A stretch of 64,000 nucleotides of DNA, taken from NCBI RefSeq assembly GCF_000159095.1, contig NZ_GG666300.1, positions 76,300 through 140,299 on the forward strand. The letters run 5' to 3'. Position 1 is the first letter of the stretch. Each line of letters begins with the position of its first letter. The notes beneath the pieces are model-generated. The model saw nothing but the letters and a program-made list of their open reading frames with translations, was not told the DNA's origin and did no database searches. The position numbers and the translations under genes were made by a program. The stretch is from Anaerococcus tetradius ATCC 35098. Its GTDB lineage: Bacteria; Bacillota; Clostridia; Tissierellales; Peptoniphilaceae. Of the stretch, positions 41,714-51,417 are shown piece after piece.

Positions 41714-43582
41714 ATGAATAAAAATAAGATAGGCATTGCTGTACTTCTTCTAGGACTAAGCCTAGGTCCTGTGCAAACAAGCCAAAATTACTCTATAAGA
41801 TTAAATAACCTTGCTTATGCAGAGGAAGAACAAGGAGAAGATTCTGCTAAAAAATCGGAAGATGGAGAAAAAAAAGAAGAACAACCAGTTACTGACAGAG
41901 CTGCACAAGATAACACTCAAGCTCAACCTTTAAAGGAAACTGCTCCTACAACAAAGGTAAAGGAAGCTGTGAGGACTGAAGTAGAAAATTTCAATAAAGA
42001 AGTTGAGGCTTCAAATGTATATAGTCTTGCAACAAAAAGCGAGGAGGAAGCCTATAAAAAAGCTTATGGAGCTATTTTAGAAAAAATTGAAAAAGAAGTT
42101 AAGGAAGATGGCAAAGCTGAAGATTATAGTGCTGAGTATAAGCAAAGCTTATTAAAAGAGTCAATGGAACTTGGCTATACTGTTGTTAAGAATATTCCTA
42201 ACAGAATTAAGCTAAGAAATCTAAAGGCTGACTTGGATCAACTCGAAGAAGCTGCTAAGACTGCTAAGCTAGAGCTTCCTGCTGACCTAAAGACATTAGC
42301 AGAAAGTGCCGATAAGATTTTAGCTGAAAAAGACCATGAAACAGATGAAATAGAAGAAAATGTAAAAGCATTTTCTGATGCTATTGACAAGTTTAAGAAA
42401 GATAATAAGCTAACTATCAAGGAATCTAAGCTCAGCGATGAAGAAGTTAAGTATGGATATCCTGATGATTTTTATGCAAAAGGCTTTGGCAAAACTAAAG
42501 ACCTTAGCGAAGTGCGTCTTGATGCAAAAATTTTCCTTGAAGCTACTAACTCAGATGATACTAAGATAGAAAGAAGACTAGGCGACTTATATAAAAAAGA
42601 TTCTCTAACAGATAAGGAAAAGGAAGAGAAGAAAAATCTTGAAGCTTATAAATCTTCTAAGTCTAATTTAGAGAATAATCTATATAATCTTGATGTAAGA
42701 GTAGAAAATCTTAAGTCTTATCTCGATGCTTACGTAGTTGCTGTAAGCAAGGTGATTATTAATGCTGAGCCATCAAAAGATCAAAAGACAATAGATGATT
42801 ATGCAAAGAGATTAAAGGCTATTAGAGATTCTGATAAAGATTTTAGAGCAAGCGATAAGTTTAAGAAAGCCGATGAAAAGCTTAGAAAAGCTTATGAAGA
42901 TGCCTACAAGGCCTTAGATGATATTAAAGAAAAAGAAATTGACCAAGATGCTAAGGGTAAGATAGAATCTGTTGAAAAAGCAAAGAGAGATATCGAGAAG
43001 GTAGAAGAGGATGTCTTGATATCTAAGATTGCTACTGCTCTTAATGTTGATAAAAACAAAGAATTTACTGAAAGTGAAAATTTCAGAAGAGCTCCAAAGA
43101 AGCTAAAGGAAGCTTACAAGAAGGCTTTTGAGGATTTAGGCAAGAAAAAGACAGAAGAAAATCTAAAGGCTTTTGAAGAAGCTAAAAAGGCAATAGAGGA
43201 CAAGGACTTCGCTGGAGAATTTAATGATAAGCTAAAGGCTCTTGAAAAATACATTGACCAAGCTAAGTCAGATAATCTTACCGAAGATTCTCTAAAGAAG
43301 TTAAAGAAAGAGTATGCCGATAAGTTAAAGGACTTAAAGGATAATAAAGATGCTAATGTTGACGACATCAAGGCTTTGGAAGACGACTTTAATAAGGATT
43401 TGAACCCAGAAAAACCAGAAAAAGGTAGCAATAAGGCAAAGACTACTAAAAGACTTGTAAGCACCAAGAAAAATGCTGGTGGCAAGGTTAGAACTGGTGT
43501 TGAGTCAGTGCTTCCTCTTGCAGGTGGGGTTCTTGTTGTAGCTGCTATAGCCTTAGTGTTGACTAGAAAGAAGAATAAATAG
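41714..43582 (+). CDS. Large secreted coiled-coil surface protein with atypical sorting tail
   Basis: A 622-residue protein from the ATG at 41714, which follows ATAGGAGAA; the frame is open from 41684. Signal peptide: about residues 1-22 (IGIAVLLLGLSLGPVQT), possibly with later cleavage near LAYA. The rest is Lys/Glu-rich and helical. It has an acidic N-terminal linker and related segments, for example FRASDKFKKADEKLRKAYED versus FTESENFRRAPKKLKEAYKK. The tail reads GKVRTGVESVLPLAGGVLVV and ends TRKKNK, which has a sortase-signal shape without LPXTG. Precedes the lipoprotein gene by 14 bases. Confidence 0.85.
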   Translation: MNKNKIGIAVLLLGLSLGPVQTSQNYSIRLNNLAYAEEEQGEDSAKKSEDGEKKEEQPVTDRAAQDNTQAQPLKETAPTTKVKEAVRTEVENFNKEVEASNVYSLATKSEEEAYKKAYGAILEKIEKEVKEDGKAEDYSAEYKQSLLKESMELGYTVVKNIPNRIKLRNLKADLDQLEEAAKTAKLELPADLKTLAESADKILAEKDHETDEIEENVKAFSDAIDKFKKDNKLTIKESKLSDEEVKYGYPDDFYAKGFGKTKDLSEVRLDAKIFLEATNSDDTKIERRLGDLYKKDSLTDKEKEEKKNLEAYKSSKSNLENNLYNLDVRVENLKSYLDAYVVAVSKVIINAEPSKDQKTIDDYAKRLKAIRDSDKDFRASDKFKKADEKLRKAYEDAYKALDDIKEKEIDQDAKGKIESVEKAKRDIEKVEEDVLISKIATALNVDKNKEFTESENFRRAPKKLKEAYKKAFEDLGKKKTEENLKAFEEAKKAIEDKDFAGEFNDKLKALEKYIDQAKSDNLTEDSLKKLKKEYADKLKDLKDNKDANVDDIKALEDDFNKDLNPEKPEKGSNKAKTTKRLVSTKKNAGGKVRTGVESVLPLAGGVLVVAAIALVLTRKKNK

Positions 43583-43596
43583 AAAGAAGCAGGTAT

Positions 43597-44103
43597 ATGA
43601 AAATTACGAATAAAGTTGTTCTTGCAGGACTTTTGCTAAGTCTAAGTCTTACATCATGCAACAATTTAAGTAAAAACAAAAATAACGAAGAAGATGCTTC
43701 TAAGAAGACTGAAGTAAGTGAGAGTGCTGATCCTGAGAAAAAGGAAGGAACTGCAGAGAAGGAAGCTGACAGCAAAAAAGACGCTGAGGAAGATAAAAAA
43801 GAAGGTACATCCGAAAAGGAAGCTACAGATAAGAAAGATAGCAAGGATGATGCTGACAAAAAGGATGCTGAAGGAAAAGAAGATTCAGATAAGGATGCAA
43901 AGACCAAGGAAGAGTTGGTTGCAAAGCTTGAACAAGCGATCTTTGATGCTAAGGTTACTGTTAGGGCTATAGAAATCCTACAAACAGAATCACCAGAGGC
44001 TATCGAAGGCAGGGAAGCTGAAGTCCAAGAGATGCTCGATCATGCCAACCAAGTTTTGGATAAGGCTAACGAAGTTCTCGAGAAGGTTCAAAACAATAAT
44101 TAA
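43597..44103 (+). CDS. Lipoprotein with acidic linker and helical module
   Basis: A 168-residue lipoprotein. The signal peptide ends in the lipobox LTSC (Cys near residue 25). Residues 26-108 are a Lys/Asp/Glu-rich disordered linker. Residues 109-165 form a helical module (FDAKVTVRAIEILQTESPEA) that parallels residues 232-290 of the 39125 protein. It is anchored to the membrane rather than the wall and is co-transcribed with the upstream surface protein. Function is unknown, perhaps a shared ligand-binding helix bundle. It ends in a terminator. Confidence 0.83.
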   Translation: MKITNKVVLAGLLLSLSLTSCNNLSKNKNNEEDASKKTEVSESADPEKKEGTAEKEADSKKDAEEDKKEGTSEKEATDKKDSKDDADKKDAEGKEDSDKDAKTKEELVAKLEQAIFDAKVTVRAIEILQTESPEAIEGREAEVQEMLDHANQVLDKANEVLEKVQNNN

Positions 44104-44116
44104 TAATCAAAATTTA

Positions 44117-44142
44117 CAGGCTAAGGAATTAGCCTGTTTTTT
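44117..44142 (+). terminator. Intrinsic terminator after the lipoprotein gene
   Basis: CAGGCTAA (44117-44124) pairs with TTAGCCTG (44129-44136), followed by TTTTTT. Confidence 0.9.
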
Positions 44143-44224
44143 AGTAAGAAAGCTTAGGATGTTAATTTCTTGATTTTTCGATACAAATATATGATAATTA
44201 TATAAAGAGCAGAAAGGAGATGTT

Positions 44225-44839
44225 ATGATTTATGAATTAGCCATAGGCTTGACTTTTGTCCTTGCAGTTGTTAGTCTTATTTCGATTTTGTTTACCGACA
44301 AGAAGCTGATTTTTGCGGGGCTTGCCATAATTTTGTTGGGGGTATTTTATTATACTAATTCAACTTATCATATGGCAGAAAGTTGGCCTTTGATAGCTTT
44401 TGTAGCTGGAGTAACCCTCCTTACTTTGGAAATTTTTATACCGAGTTTTGGCTTGATTGGGATAACGGGTCTTGGTCTTATTGGTCTTGCTATTTATAAT
44501 TCTATATGGATGGATGGCAGGGAGCTTTTTCTACTAATTGGAGCAAGTCTTGCCATAGTTTTTAGCCTAACAGTTTATGTCCTTTTAGGCTTTAGGGCTA
44601 ATATTTTTGATAGGGACATACTTAGGACGGTTAATAGTAGGGATATTGCATCCAAGGCTGATTATTCTAGTCTTCTTGGCAAAAAAGGCAAGACTAAGAG
44701 TATTCTTCGTCCGACAGGAAAAGTTGTGCTTGATGATTCTTATTATGACGCCAGAAGTCAGGGAGATTTTATCGAAAATGATAAGGATATTGTAGTAGTA
44801 AGTGTGAAAGATGGCCACATAGTGGTAAAGGAGTTATGA
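44225..44839 (+). CDS. NfeD-family membrane protein
   Basis: A 204-residue protein with about four membrane helices (residues 3-115; [20 protein letters not shown] is the NfeD signature helix). A C-terminal OB-fold domain of about 60 residues follows ([40 protein letters not shown]). It is the short NfeD form without a protease domain. It is translationally coupled to the flotillin gene (ATGATG overlap) and is the usual partner of FloA in membrane microdomains. It has an AAAGGAGATG site. Confidence 0.92.
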   Translation: MIYELAIGLTFVLAVVSLISILFTDKKLIFAGLAIILLGVFYYTNSTYHMAESWPLIAFVAGVTLLTLEIFIPSFGLIGITGLGLIGLAIYNSIWMDGRELFLLIGASLAIVFSLTVYVLLGFRANIFDRDILRTVNSRDIASKADYSSLLGKKGKTKSILRPTGKVVLDDSYYDARSQGDFIENDKDIVVVSVKDGHIVVKEL

Positions 44840-45783
44840 TGGAATTTGTTATTATTGGTTTAGTTTTAGTTTTAGTGGTGGTTTTCTTCACCATGGTGCC
44901 AGTGGGTCTTTGGATAACAGCGAGATTTTCTGGGGTTAATATTTCTATGGCAGCCCTTGTTGCCATGCGTTTTAGGAGACTTTCTCCTTCAAAAATAGTA
45001 AATGCAATGATTAAAAGTTACCAAGCAGGTATTCCAATTACAACAAATGATTTGGAAAGCCATTATCTAGCAGGGGGTAATATTAATCAAGTAGTAGACG
45101 CCCTTATAGCAGCAGAAAGAGCAAATATCGAGCTTTCCTTTGAGCAAGCAGCAGCCATAGACCTTGCTGGTCGTAATGTTTTTGAGGCTGTTCAAGTATC
45201 AGTTACACCAAAGGTAATCAATACTCCAGTAATTGCTGCCGTTGCCAAAAATGGTATCGAGGTTAAGGTTATAGCCAAGGTTACTGTTAGGGCAAATATA
45301 GAAAGGCTAGTCGGTGGTGCTGGAGAAGAAACAATCATAGCAAGAGTAGGCGAAGGAATTGTAACTACAGTAGGTTCTTCTGATTCCCACGCCCAAGTTT
45401 TGGAAAATCCAGACAATATTTCCCAAACCGTTCTTATGAAGGGTCTTGATTCTGGAACAGCTTTCGAGATTTTATCCATAGATATAGCTGATGTGGACGT
45501 AGGACGAAATGTCGGCGCCCAACTTCAAAGAGATCAGGCTGAGGCTGACAAGAATATAGCCCAAGCCAAGGCAGAGGAAAGACGTGCCCAAGCCATAGCC
45601 CTCGAACAAGAAAACAAGGCCAAGGTAGTTGAAGCAGAAAGTAGGATTCCTATTGCCATAGCCAAGGCTTTCGAAGAAGGTAACCTCGGTGTAATGGATT
45701 ATTATAATCTTAAAAATATAAATGCCGACACCAAGATGCGTGAAGCTATTTCTGCTGATGATGGGGCTGAGTTTGATGTTTAA
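44836..45783 (+). CDS. floA: Flotillin-like protein FloA
   Basis: A 315-residue SPFH-type membrane protein scaffolding functional membrane microdomains. An N-terminal hydrophobic hairpin (residues 4-27) is followed by [20 protein letters not shown]. The SPFH core follows ([40 protein letters not shown]). A Glu/Ala-rich C-terminal coil follows ([20 protein letters not shown]). ATG 44836 or 44839, after AAAGGAG. It is followed by an 8-base overlap with a small charged-protein gene, then phoH, similar to the floA-phoH order in bacilli. Confidence 0.95.
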   Translation: MMEFVIIGLVLVLVVVFFTMVPVGLWITARFSGVNISMAALVAMRFRRLSPSKIVNAMIKSYQAGIPITTNDLESHYLAGGNINQVVDALIAAERANIELSFEQAAAIDLAGRNVFEAVQVSVTPKVINTPVIAAVAKNGIEVKVIAKVTVRANIERLVGGAGEETIIARVGEGIVTTVGSSDSHAQVLENPDNISQTVLMKGLDSGTAFEILSIDIADVDVGRNVGAQLQRDQAEADKNIAQAKAEERRAQAIALEQENKAKVVEAESRIPIAIAKAFEEGNLGVMDYYNLKNINADTKMREAISADDGAEFDV

Positions 45784-46126
45784 TTTCCCTAAGCCTAACT
45801 ACAAGGATAAGAAAAAAACAAAGCCTAGCTTTGAGGAATGGCTAAATAGGGCAAGTGAGCTTCTAAATGAATACATGGACGAGTCGGTTGATGATATCTT
45901 CAAGCCCCAAGGGCAAAAGAGCCAAAATAAAAAGAATATAAAAAAAGAGAATATTCAAACAGAAGAGGGCGATAAGGATGCTCAGATGAGAATTGAAGAA
46001 GCTATAAAGAAGAGAGAAGAAGAAAAAATCGCCGAGGAAAAGAAAAAATCAAAGAGAAGACTCAATCTCAAGAAGGCTATGATTTATTCGGAAATCCTAG
46101 CCAAGCCTCTTGCTAAGAGAAAATAG
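45776..46126 (+). CDS. Small highly charged hypothetical protein between floA and phoH
   Basis: A 116-residue protein starting [15 protein letters not shown] more distal start at 45722 is inside floA and unlikely; ATGs at 45758 and 45761 are possible. The N-terminal part contains [20 protein letters not shown]. The remainder is Lys/Glu-rich and probably coiled coil. No membrane segment is seen. It overlaps the floA end by 8 bases. I do not recognise a family; position suggests a FloA- or PhoH-related accessory. Confidence 0.65.
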   Translation: MFNFPKPNYKDKKKTKPSFEEWLNRASELLNEYMDESVDDIFKPQGQKSQNKKNIKKENIQTEEGDKDAQMRIEEAIKKREEEKIAEEKKKSKRRLNLKKAMIYSEILAKPLAKRK

Positions 46127-46165
46127 CGGCCAAAAGAGTATAATATTCCTATTGGAGGGATTGAT

Positions 46166-47170
46166 ATTAAAGAATTATTAGCGATAGAAAGTCCTGAACA
46201 AGTGATTAGCTTGTTCGGGAATTTTGATAAAAATAGAAAATATATAGAAGATAGATTTGATACGAAGATCAGGGTTAAGGATGAGGACCTAGAAATCAGC
46301 GGAGATGAGCTTGGGGTTAAGTTTAGCAAGAGTCTTCTCGACCAACTTTTAGGAGAAATTAAGAAGGGTAAGATTCTCGACTTCCAAAATATAAAGTACC
46401 ATGCTGATATGCTAGAAAGAGAAAATAAGGATGTTATAAAGTCCTTACTAGATGATGTGATAATAACTAGGGCTGATGGCAAACCAATAAAGGCAAAGAC
46501 TCTTGGTCAAAAATCCTACATTGATAAGATAAGAAATAATGATGTGGTTTTTGGTATAGGGCCAGCTGGTACGGGAAAGACCTATCTTGCTGTTGCCATG
46601 GCTGTTAGGGCCTTCAAGAAGGGCGAGGTTGATCGAATAATCCTCACTCGTCCAGCTGTTGAGGCAGGAGAAAGTCTAGGCTTTTTGCCGGGAGATTTGC
46701 AAGATAAGGTTGATCCATATCTAAGACCCCTCTACGATGGGCTTTTTGATATCTTGGGCTTTGAGTCCTATCAAAATCTAGTTGAAAAGGGACTAATAGA
46801 AGTAGCTCCCCTTGCCTACATGAGAGGAAGAACCCTAGATAGGTCTTTTGTGATCTTGGATGAGGCACAAAATACGACCCAGGAGCAGATGAAGATGTTT
46901 CTAACAAGACTCGGCTTTGGCTCCAAGGCTATTATTACTGGAGATAAGACCCAAGTAGACCTACCTCGTGGGAAAAAAAGTGGAATCAAGGCAGCCGAGC
47001 ACATCCTAAGAAATGTAGAAGGTATAGCCTTTATGGAATTTTCTTCAATAGATGTGGTAAGACATCCTCTTGTTCAAAGGATAATAGATGCCTATGATAG
47101 GGAAGAGAAAAGACTTATTGAACAAAGACAAGAGTTAAAAGATAAGGAAGATAATAAGAAAGAAGAATAG
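46166..47170 (+). CDS. PhoH-like ATPase, probably started at a non-standard ATT codon
   Basis: A PhoH-family P-loop protein of about 334 residues linked to RNA metabolism. Walker A GPAGTGKTYLA and Walker B RSFVILDEAQNT are visible. The family's N-terminal region appears as LAIESPEQVISLFGNFDKN, and it lies upstream of the first conventional start (GTG 46202, no ribosome site). In frame, the only start that fits the good site GGAGGG (46154-46159) is ATT at 46166 (6-base spacing), or ATT at 46160. The 46202 start gives 322 residues but cuts into the conserved N-terminus. A gene-level sequence error is the alternative. Confidence 0.88.
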   Translation: MKELLAIESPEQVISLFGNFDKNRKYIEDRFDTKIRVKDEDLEISGDELGVKFSKSLLDQLLGEIKKGKILDFQNIKYHADMLERENKDVIKSLLDDVIITRADGKPIKAKTLGQKSYIDKIRNNDVVFGIGPAGTGKTYLAVAMAVRAFKKGEVDRIILTRPAVEAGESLGFLPGDLQDKVDPYLRPLYDGLFDILGFESYQNLVEKGLIEVAPLAYMRGRTLDRSFVILDEAQNTTQEQMKMFLTRLGFGSKAIITGDKTQVDLPRGKKSGIKAAEHILRNVEGIAFMEFSSIDVVRHPLVQRIIDAYDREEKRLIEQRQELKDKEDNKKEE

Positions 47171-47178
47171 GTGGGCTT

Positions 47179-48510
47179 ATGCATCTTTTAATAGAAAATG
47201 ATACAAGTGAAAAGATAGAAATGGATGCCGACCTCGAAAAAACCATAAGAGAAGTACTAAAGACAGAAGGCTTGGAGGATAATTATGAAGTCTCTATTAC
47301 TTTTGTTGATAGGGAGGAAATCCAAAGGCTTAACAAGGAATTTAGGAATATAGATAGGCAAACTGACGTCCTATCCTTCCCCCTAGATGATGATATGAAC
47401 TTGCCTGGTGAGGATATCATGCTTGGTGATATTGTAATCTGTATGGATGTAGCCAAGGATCAGGCTAGGGAGTTTGGCCATTCTCTAAGGCGAGAGATAA
47501 TGTATCTTACTTGTCATTCAACCCTACATCTTCTAGGCTATGACCACATGGAAGAAGACGATAAGAGGAAGATGAGGGCTCGTGAGAAGGAAATCATGAG
47601 AAATCTTAGGGTTTTTAAGGATGATAATCATGAAAACTTCGATCATGCTGACAAGAAGGATTATGAATTAGCCAAGGCAGAAGAAGGAGGCGACTTTAGC
47701 AAAATCAAAGATGAGCTAAAGGAAGAAATCAAGGAAGAACTTAGGCTTGAGCAAAGATATGCTAATGTCGAATATGGCAAGATTTATACTAAGGAGAATC
47801 TAAGCCATGGGCAAAAATTCCTAAAGGGCTTTGATTATGCCTATGAGGGTCTAGTTTTTGCTATCAATCACGAAAAAAACATGAAATTTCATTTCCTAAC
47901 CTGCGCCATAGTTCTTGTGGCTAGTCTTTTTTTTAATTTATCAAGAATTGAGATGATGTTTCTAGTTTTTTCTATATCAAGTGTTATAGCCCTTGAGCTA
48001 GTCAATACTGCCCTAGAAAATGCTGTCGATATTGCTGCTGATGGTAGGTGGCTAAGCCTTGCCAAGTCTGCCAAGGATGTTTCTGCGGCAGCAACCTTTA
48101 TAGCAGCCCTCAATGCAATTTTTGTGGGCTATATGATATTTTTTGATAAGTTTCTCAATTTCTACGATTCAGTTATCCTAAGGATAGCCAGAAGACCGAG
48201 CCACTTGGCCTTGATTTCTATTTCCCTTATTATAATCTTGACTATATTTTTTAAGGGAGTTTTTTATGAGGGACATGGAACAGCCTTTAGGGGTGGTTTT
48301 GTTAGTGGCCACACATCGGTAGCTTTTGGCCTTGGAACTATTGGTTTTTTGCTAGTAGATGATCCAATGCTTATGATAATTTTGGCAGGTCTTGCCTTAA
48401 TAGTTGCAGAAAGCAGGTATGAGGCAGACATTCATTCGGCCAAGGAAATTATTAGGGGAGCGATACTAGGAGTTAGTATAGCTCTTGCGATTTTTGGGAT
48501 ATTTTCATGA
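47179..48510 (+). CDS. ybeY: Fusion of rRNA-maturation nuclease YbeY, DgkA-type lipid kinase and PAP2 phosphatase
   Basis: A 443-residue three-part protein. Residues 1-150 are YbeY, with the zinc motif HSTLHLLGYDHMEEDD at about 113-128. Residues 150-205 are a charged linker. Residues 210-320 are a DgkA/undecaprenol-kinase-like membrane domain (GFDYAYEGLVFAINHEKNMK; ALELVNTALENAVD). Residues 325-443 are a PAP2-like membrane phosphatase (SGHTSVAFGLG; SRYEADIHSAKEI, with the last motif's usual Asp replaced by Glu). YbeY matures 16S rRNA; the other two would phosphorylate and dephosphorylate lipid carriers. The reading frame is unbroken throughout. It overlaps cdd by 4 bases. Confidence 0.9.
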   Translation: MHLLIENDTSEKIEMDADLEKTIREVLKTEGLEDNYEVSITFVDREEIQRLNKEFRNIDRQTDVLSFPLDDDMNLPGEDIMLGDIVICMDVAKDQAREFGHSLRREIMYLTCHSTLHLLGYDHMEEDDKRKMRAREKEIMRNLRVFKDDNHENFDHADKKDYELAKAEEGGDFSKIKDELKEEIKEELRLEQRYANVEYGKIYTKENLSHGQKFLKGFDYAYEGLVFAINHEKNMKFHFLTCAIVLVASLFFNLSRIEMMFLVFSISSVIALELVNTALENAVDIAADGRWLSLAKSAKDVSAAATFIAALNAIFVGYMIFFDKFLNFYDSVILRIARRPSHLALISISLIIILTIFFKGVFYEGHGTAFRGGFVSGHTSVAFGLGTIGFLLVDDPMLMIILAGLALIVAESRYEADIHSAKEIIRGAILGVSIALAIFGIFS

Positions 48511-48902
48511 AAAATTTAGAAGAATTAATACAAAGGGCTATAGACAATAAGGAAAATTCCTATTCTCCTTATTCTAATTTTAGGGTGTCGGCCCTAGTTC
48601 TAACAAAGACTGGCAAGATTTACGAGGGAATTAATATAGAAAACGCCTCTTATTCTGCAACTCTTTGTGCGGAAAGGTCGGCTCTTGCCGCAGCTATTTC
48701 TGCAGGTGAAAGAAAGTTTGATACAATTATTATAACAGGAGATAGCGAGGATACTTTCCCTTGTGGAGTGTGTAGGCAATTTATGGCTGAGTTTTTTGAT
48801 GATGATACTAAGCTTGTCATAGCCAATTCTGTAAGCGATTATAAGATTTATACTATGGACGATCTTTTACCCCATAGTTTTAGCAAAAAGGATTTAGAAT
48901 GA
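48507..48902 (+). CDS. cdd: Cytidine deaminase
   Basis: A 131-residue homotetrameric-type cytidine deaminase of pyrimidine salvage. Zinc and proton-shuttle motifs are visible: NASYSATLCAERSALAAAIS (C-A-E, about residues 46-65) and FPCGVCRQFMAEF (P-C-x-x-C, about 87-99). YSPYSNFRVSALV is the substrate-binding N-terminal part. It is coupled by 4-base overlaps to ybeY upstream and era downstream, a common order in Firmicutes. Confidence 0.97.
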   Translation: MKNLEELIQRAIDNKENSYSPYSNFRVSALVLTKTGKIYEGINIENASYSATLCAERSALAAAISAGERKFDTIIITGDSEDTFPCGVCRQFMAEFFDDDTKLVIANSVSDYKIYTMDDLLPHSFSKKDLE

Positions 48903-49780
48903 TAAAATCAGGTTTCGTTTCTGTTGTAGGCAGGGCCAATGTTGGCAAATCTACTCTTATGGAAAAAATCCTAGGAGAGAAGATTTCTATAATATCCAAC
49001 AAGGCACAGACTACCAGGGATAAGATACAAATTATATATAATGATGAGGAAAGTCAAATAATATTTCTCGATACTCCAGGCATCCAAACTCCTAGAAACA
49101 AGCTTCAAGAAAAGCTTCTGACTTTTTCTGAGGAAAGCCTAAAGGAGTCGGATATAGTAACAATGATTGTGGATGATTCTTTGGAAATTGGAAGGATAGA
49201 CACAGAAATCCTAGCTATGCTAGATAAGATAAAGCTTCCTAAGATTTTACTAATCAACAAGACCGACCTACTAGCTAAGGATAAGATTGAAAAGATTAGG
49301 GCGAATTTTAGGGCCTATGACTTCGATAGAATCTTGGAGATTTCTGCCCTAGAAGGAAAAAATGTCGATATTTATATAAAGACTGTCAAGGATATGCTTG
49401 ATTTTGGGCCAGCCTACTATGATAGGGATATGATAACTGATAGGAGTGAGAGGTTTATTGTTTCTGAGATAATTAGGGAAAAGGCCCTAAGAAATCTTTC
49501 GGAAGAAGTCCCTCATGGAGTCGCCGTTAGGATTGATGATTTCAAAGAAAGGCCTGATAAGAATTTGATAGATATAAGGGCTACTATAGTCATTGAGAAA
49601 GTTAGCCATAAGGAAATTGTCATAGGTAAAAAGGGATCTATGATTAAGAAAATCGGCATGGATGCTAGAAGTGAGATAGAAAAGTTCCTTGACAGTAAGG
49701 TCAACCTCCAATTGTGGGTTAAGGTTGAAAAGGACTGGAGAAAGAAAGAAAAGCTGGTGGATCGCTTTGGCTACAAGTGA
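48899..49780 (+). CDS. era: GTPase Era
   Basis: A 293-residue ribosome-assembly GTPase binding the 3' end of 16S rRNA. G1 GRANVGKST (about residues 11-19), G2/G3 region with FLDTPGIQTPR, G4 NKTDL and a C-terminal KH domain (IVIGKKGSMIKKIGMDARSE). It overlaps cdd by 4 bases and recO by 14. Confidence 0.97.
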   Translation: MIKSGFVSVVGRANVGKSTLMEKILGEKISIISNKAQTTRDKIQIIYNDEESQIIFLDTPGIQTPRNKLQEKLLTFSEESLKESDIVTMIVDDSLEIGRIDTEILAMLDKIKLPKILLINKTDLLAKDKIEKIRANFRAYDFDRILEISALEGKNVDIYIKTVKDMLDFGPAYYDRDMITDRSERFIVSEIIREKALRNLSEEVPHGVAVRIDDFKERPDKNLIDIRATIVIEKVSHKEIVIGKKGSMIKKIGMDARSEIEKFLDSKVNLQLWVKVEKDWRKKEKLVDRFGYK

Positions 49781-50534
49781 TCTAAGCGATATTACAGGCT
49801 TTATCCTAAGAGAATTTCCCTATCATGAAACTAGTAAGATTGTCGAAGTTTTTACCGATAAGCTCGGCAAGGTATCAATACTCGCCAGGGGAGTTTATCG
49901 CAAAAACTCTGACAAGCTTTCTTTGACAGGAAGATTTATGAAGGTAAACTTATCCTTGTACAAGTCGGGCAAGGACTTTTATGGGATAAGGGAAGGAGAG
50001 GTCTTAGAAAATTATAAGAAATCACAGAAGAATTTCGATGTGATTTTGTATAAATCGGCTATCTGTGATTTTTTGCTAAAGACTATGGATGAAACACAAA
50101 TTGATACGGTCTTTAAGCTCTTAGATACTAGTTTTAGAGCCTTTGAAGAAGCCGAGAAAAACTATATTAATATTTTCCTCGCCTTTATGATTAAATACAT
50201 ATCATTTTCAGGGCTAAAGCCTAACTTTTCTACTTGCGGTATATGCGGTAAAATTATAGATAATGGGAATAATTTTTTCTCCATCGAAGAGGCTTCGGTT
50301 ATATGCGAAGACGATAAGAAAAAAGCCTTGGATAGGATATTTCTTTCTTATGATGAGTTTTTGTATTTCTATAAACTTCTTTATAGCAGATCCGATGAGC
50401 TAGCTAATCTTAGCCCAAGCGAAAATTATGAGAAAGTTGCCAGATTAATAATAGATTATTGCTTAAAAAAGCTTGATCTTAGAAGTTTTCCTTCTATGGA
50501 TTGGGTCTATAAGAAATTAAGCGAAAGGAATTAG
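49767..50534 (+). CDS. recO: DNA repair protein RecO
   Basis: A roughly 255-residue recombination mediator (RecFOR). The N-terminal OB fold begins [20 protein letters not shown]. The C-terminal helical domain carries a zinc-type cluster (CGICGK, then VICEDDKK). TTG at 49767 is preferred because GGTGG (49756-49760) lies 6 bases upstream and the family starts there. The open frame back to 49689 lies inside era. The overlap with era implies coupled translation. Confidence 0.9.
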   Translation: MATSDLSDITGFILREFPYHETSKIVEVFTDKLGKVSILARGVYRKNSDKLSLTGRFMKVNLSLYKSGKDFYGIREGEVLENYKKSQKNFDVILYKSAICDFLLKTMDETQIDTVFKLLDTSFRAFEEAEKNYINIFLAFMIKYISFSGLKPNFSTCGICGKIIDNGNNFFSIEEASVICEDDKKKALDRIFLSYDEFLYFYKLLYSRSDELANLSPSENYEKVARLIIDYCLKKLDLRSFPSMDWVYKKLSERN

Positions 50535-50535
50535 A

Positions 50536-51417
50536 ATGTACTTTGAAGATTTAATAATGAAAATGGAAGAGTTTTGGATGAAACAGGGTTGTTCTGTTAT
50601 GCTTCCTTACGATACCGAAAAGGGAGCAGGAACTATGAACCCTCACACATTTTTGCGTGCCCTAGGTCCTGAACCATGGAAAGTATGCTATGTTGAGCCT
50701 TCTAGAAGACCTGCCGATGGTAGGTATGGACAAAATCCTAACAGGCTCTACCAACACCACCAAATGCAGATACTCTTAAAACCAACACCAGATAATATCC
50801 AAGAGCTCTACCTTCAATGCCTAGAGTCAATAGGAATTAATCCTAGGGAACATGACATTAGATTCGTAGAAGACAACTGGGAAAGCCCAACCCTCGGAGC
50901 TTGGGGACTAGGTTGGGAAGTGTGGCTAGATGGGATGGAAATCACACAATTTACCTATTTCCAACAAGTAGGTGGTATTAACTGTGAGATTGAAAGTGGG
51001 GAGATAACCATAGGCCTTGAGAGAATCTTTATGTATCTTGAAGATGTGGATAATGTATTTGATATCAAGTGGTCTAAGGATTTGACTTATAGGGATATTT
51101 TCTATCTTCCAGAATATGAAAATTCTAAGTATTCTTTCGAAGATGCTGACAATGAAGTCCTAGAAGAATTGTTTAACATCTACGAGAAAGAGGCCAACAG
51201 GCTAATCGACTTGGGCCTTTGCATACCAGCCTATGACAATGTGTTAAAGACAAGCCACACCTTCAACACCCTAGATGCCAAGGGAGCTATTTCTGTTTCA
51301 GAAAGAAGCCACTACATCAAAAGAGTTAGGGATGTATCAAGCAAGGTAGCACATAAGTTTATTGAGAAAAGAGAAGAGCTCGGCTACCCTCTTCTAAGAA
51401 AGGATAATGATGAGTAA
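50536..51417 (+). CDS. glyQ: Glycyl-tRNA synthetase alpha subunit
   Basis: A 293-residue catalytic subunit of the bacterial tetrameric glycyl-tRNA synthetase. Diagnostic blocks are [40 protein letters not shown] and [20 protein letters not shown]. The length is typical. A GAAAGGA site lies just upstream and the ATG is 1 base after the recO stop. It overlaps glyS by 11 bases, ensuring 1:1 subunits. Confidence 0.98.
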   Translation: MYFEDLIMKMEEFWMKQGCSVMLPYDTEKGAGTMNPHTFLRALGPEPWKVCYVEPSRRPADGRYGQNPNRLYQHHQMQILLKPTPDNIQELYLQCLESIGINPREHDIRFVEDNWESPTLGAWGLGWEVWLDGMEITQFTYFQQVGGINCEIESGEITIGLERIFMYLEDVDNVFDIKWSKDLTYRDIFYLPEYENSKYSFEDADNEVLEELFNIYEKEANRLIDLGLCIPAYDNVLKTSHTFNTLDAKGAISVSERSHYIKRVRDVSSKVAHKFIEKREELGYPLLRKDNDE

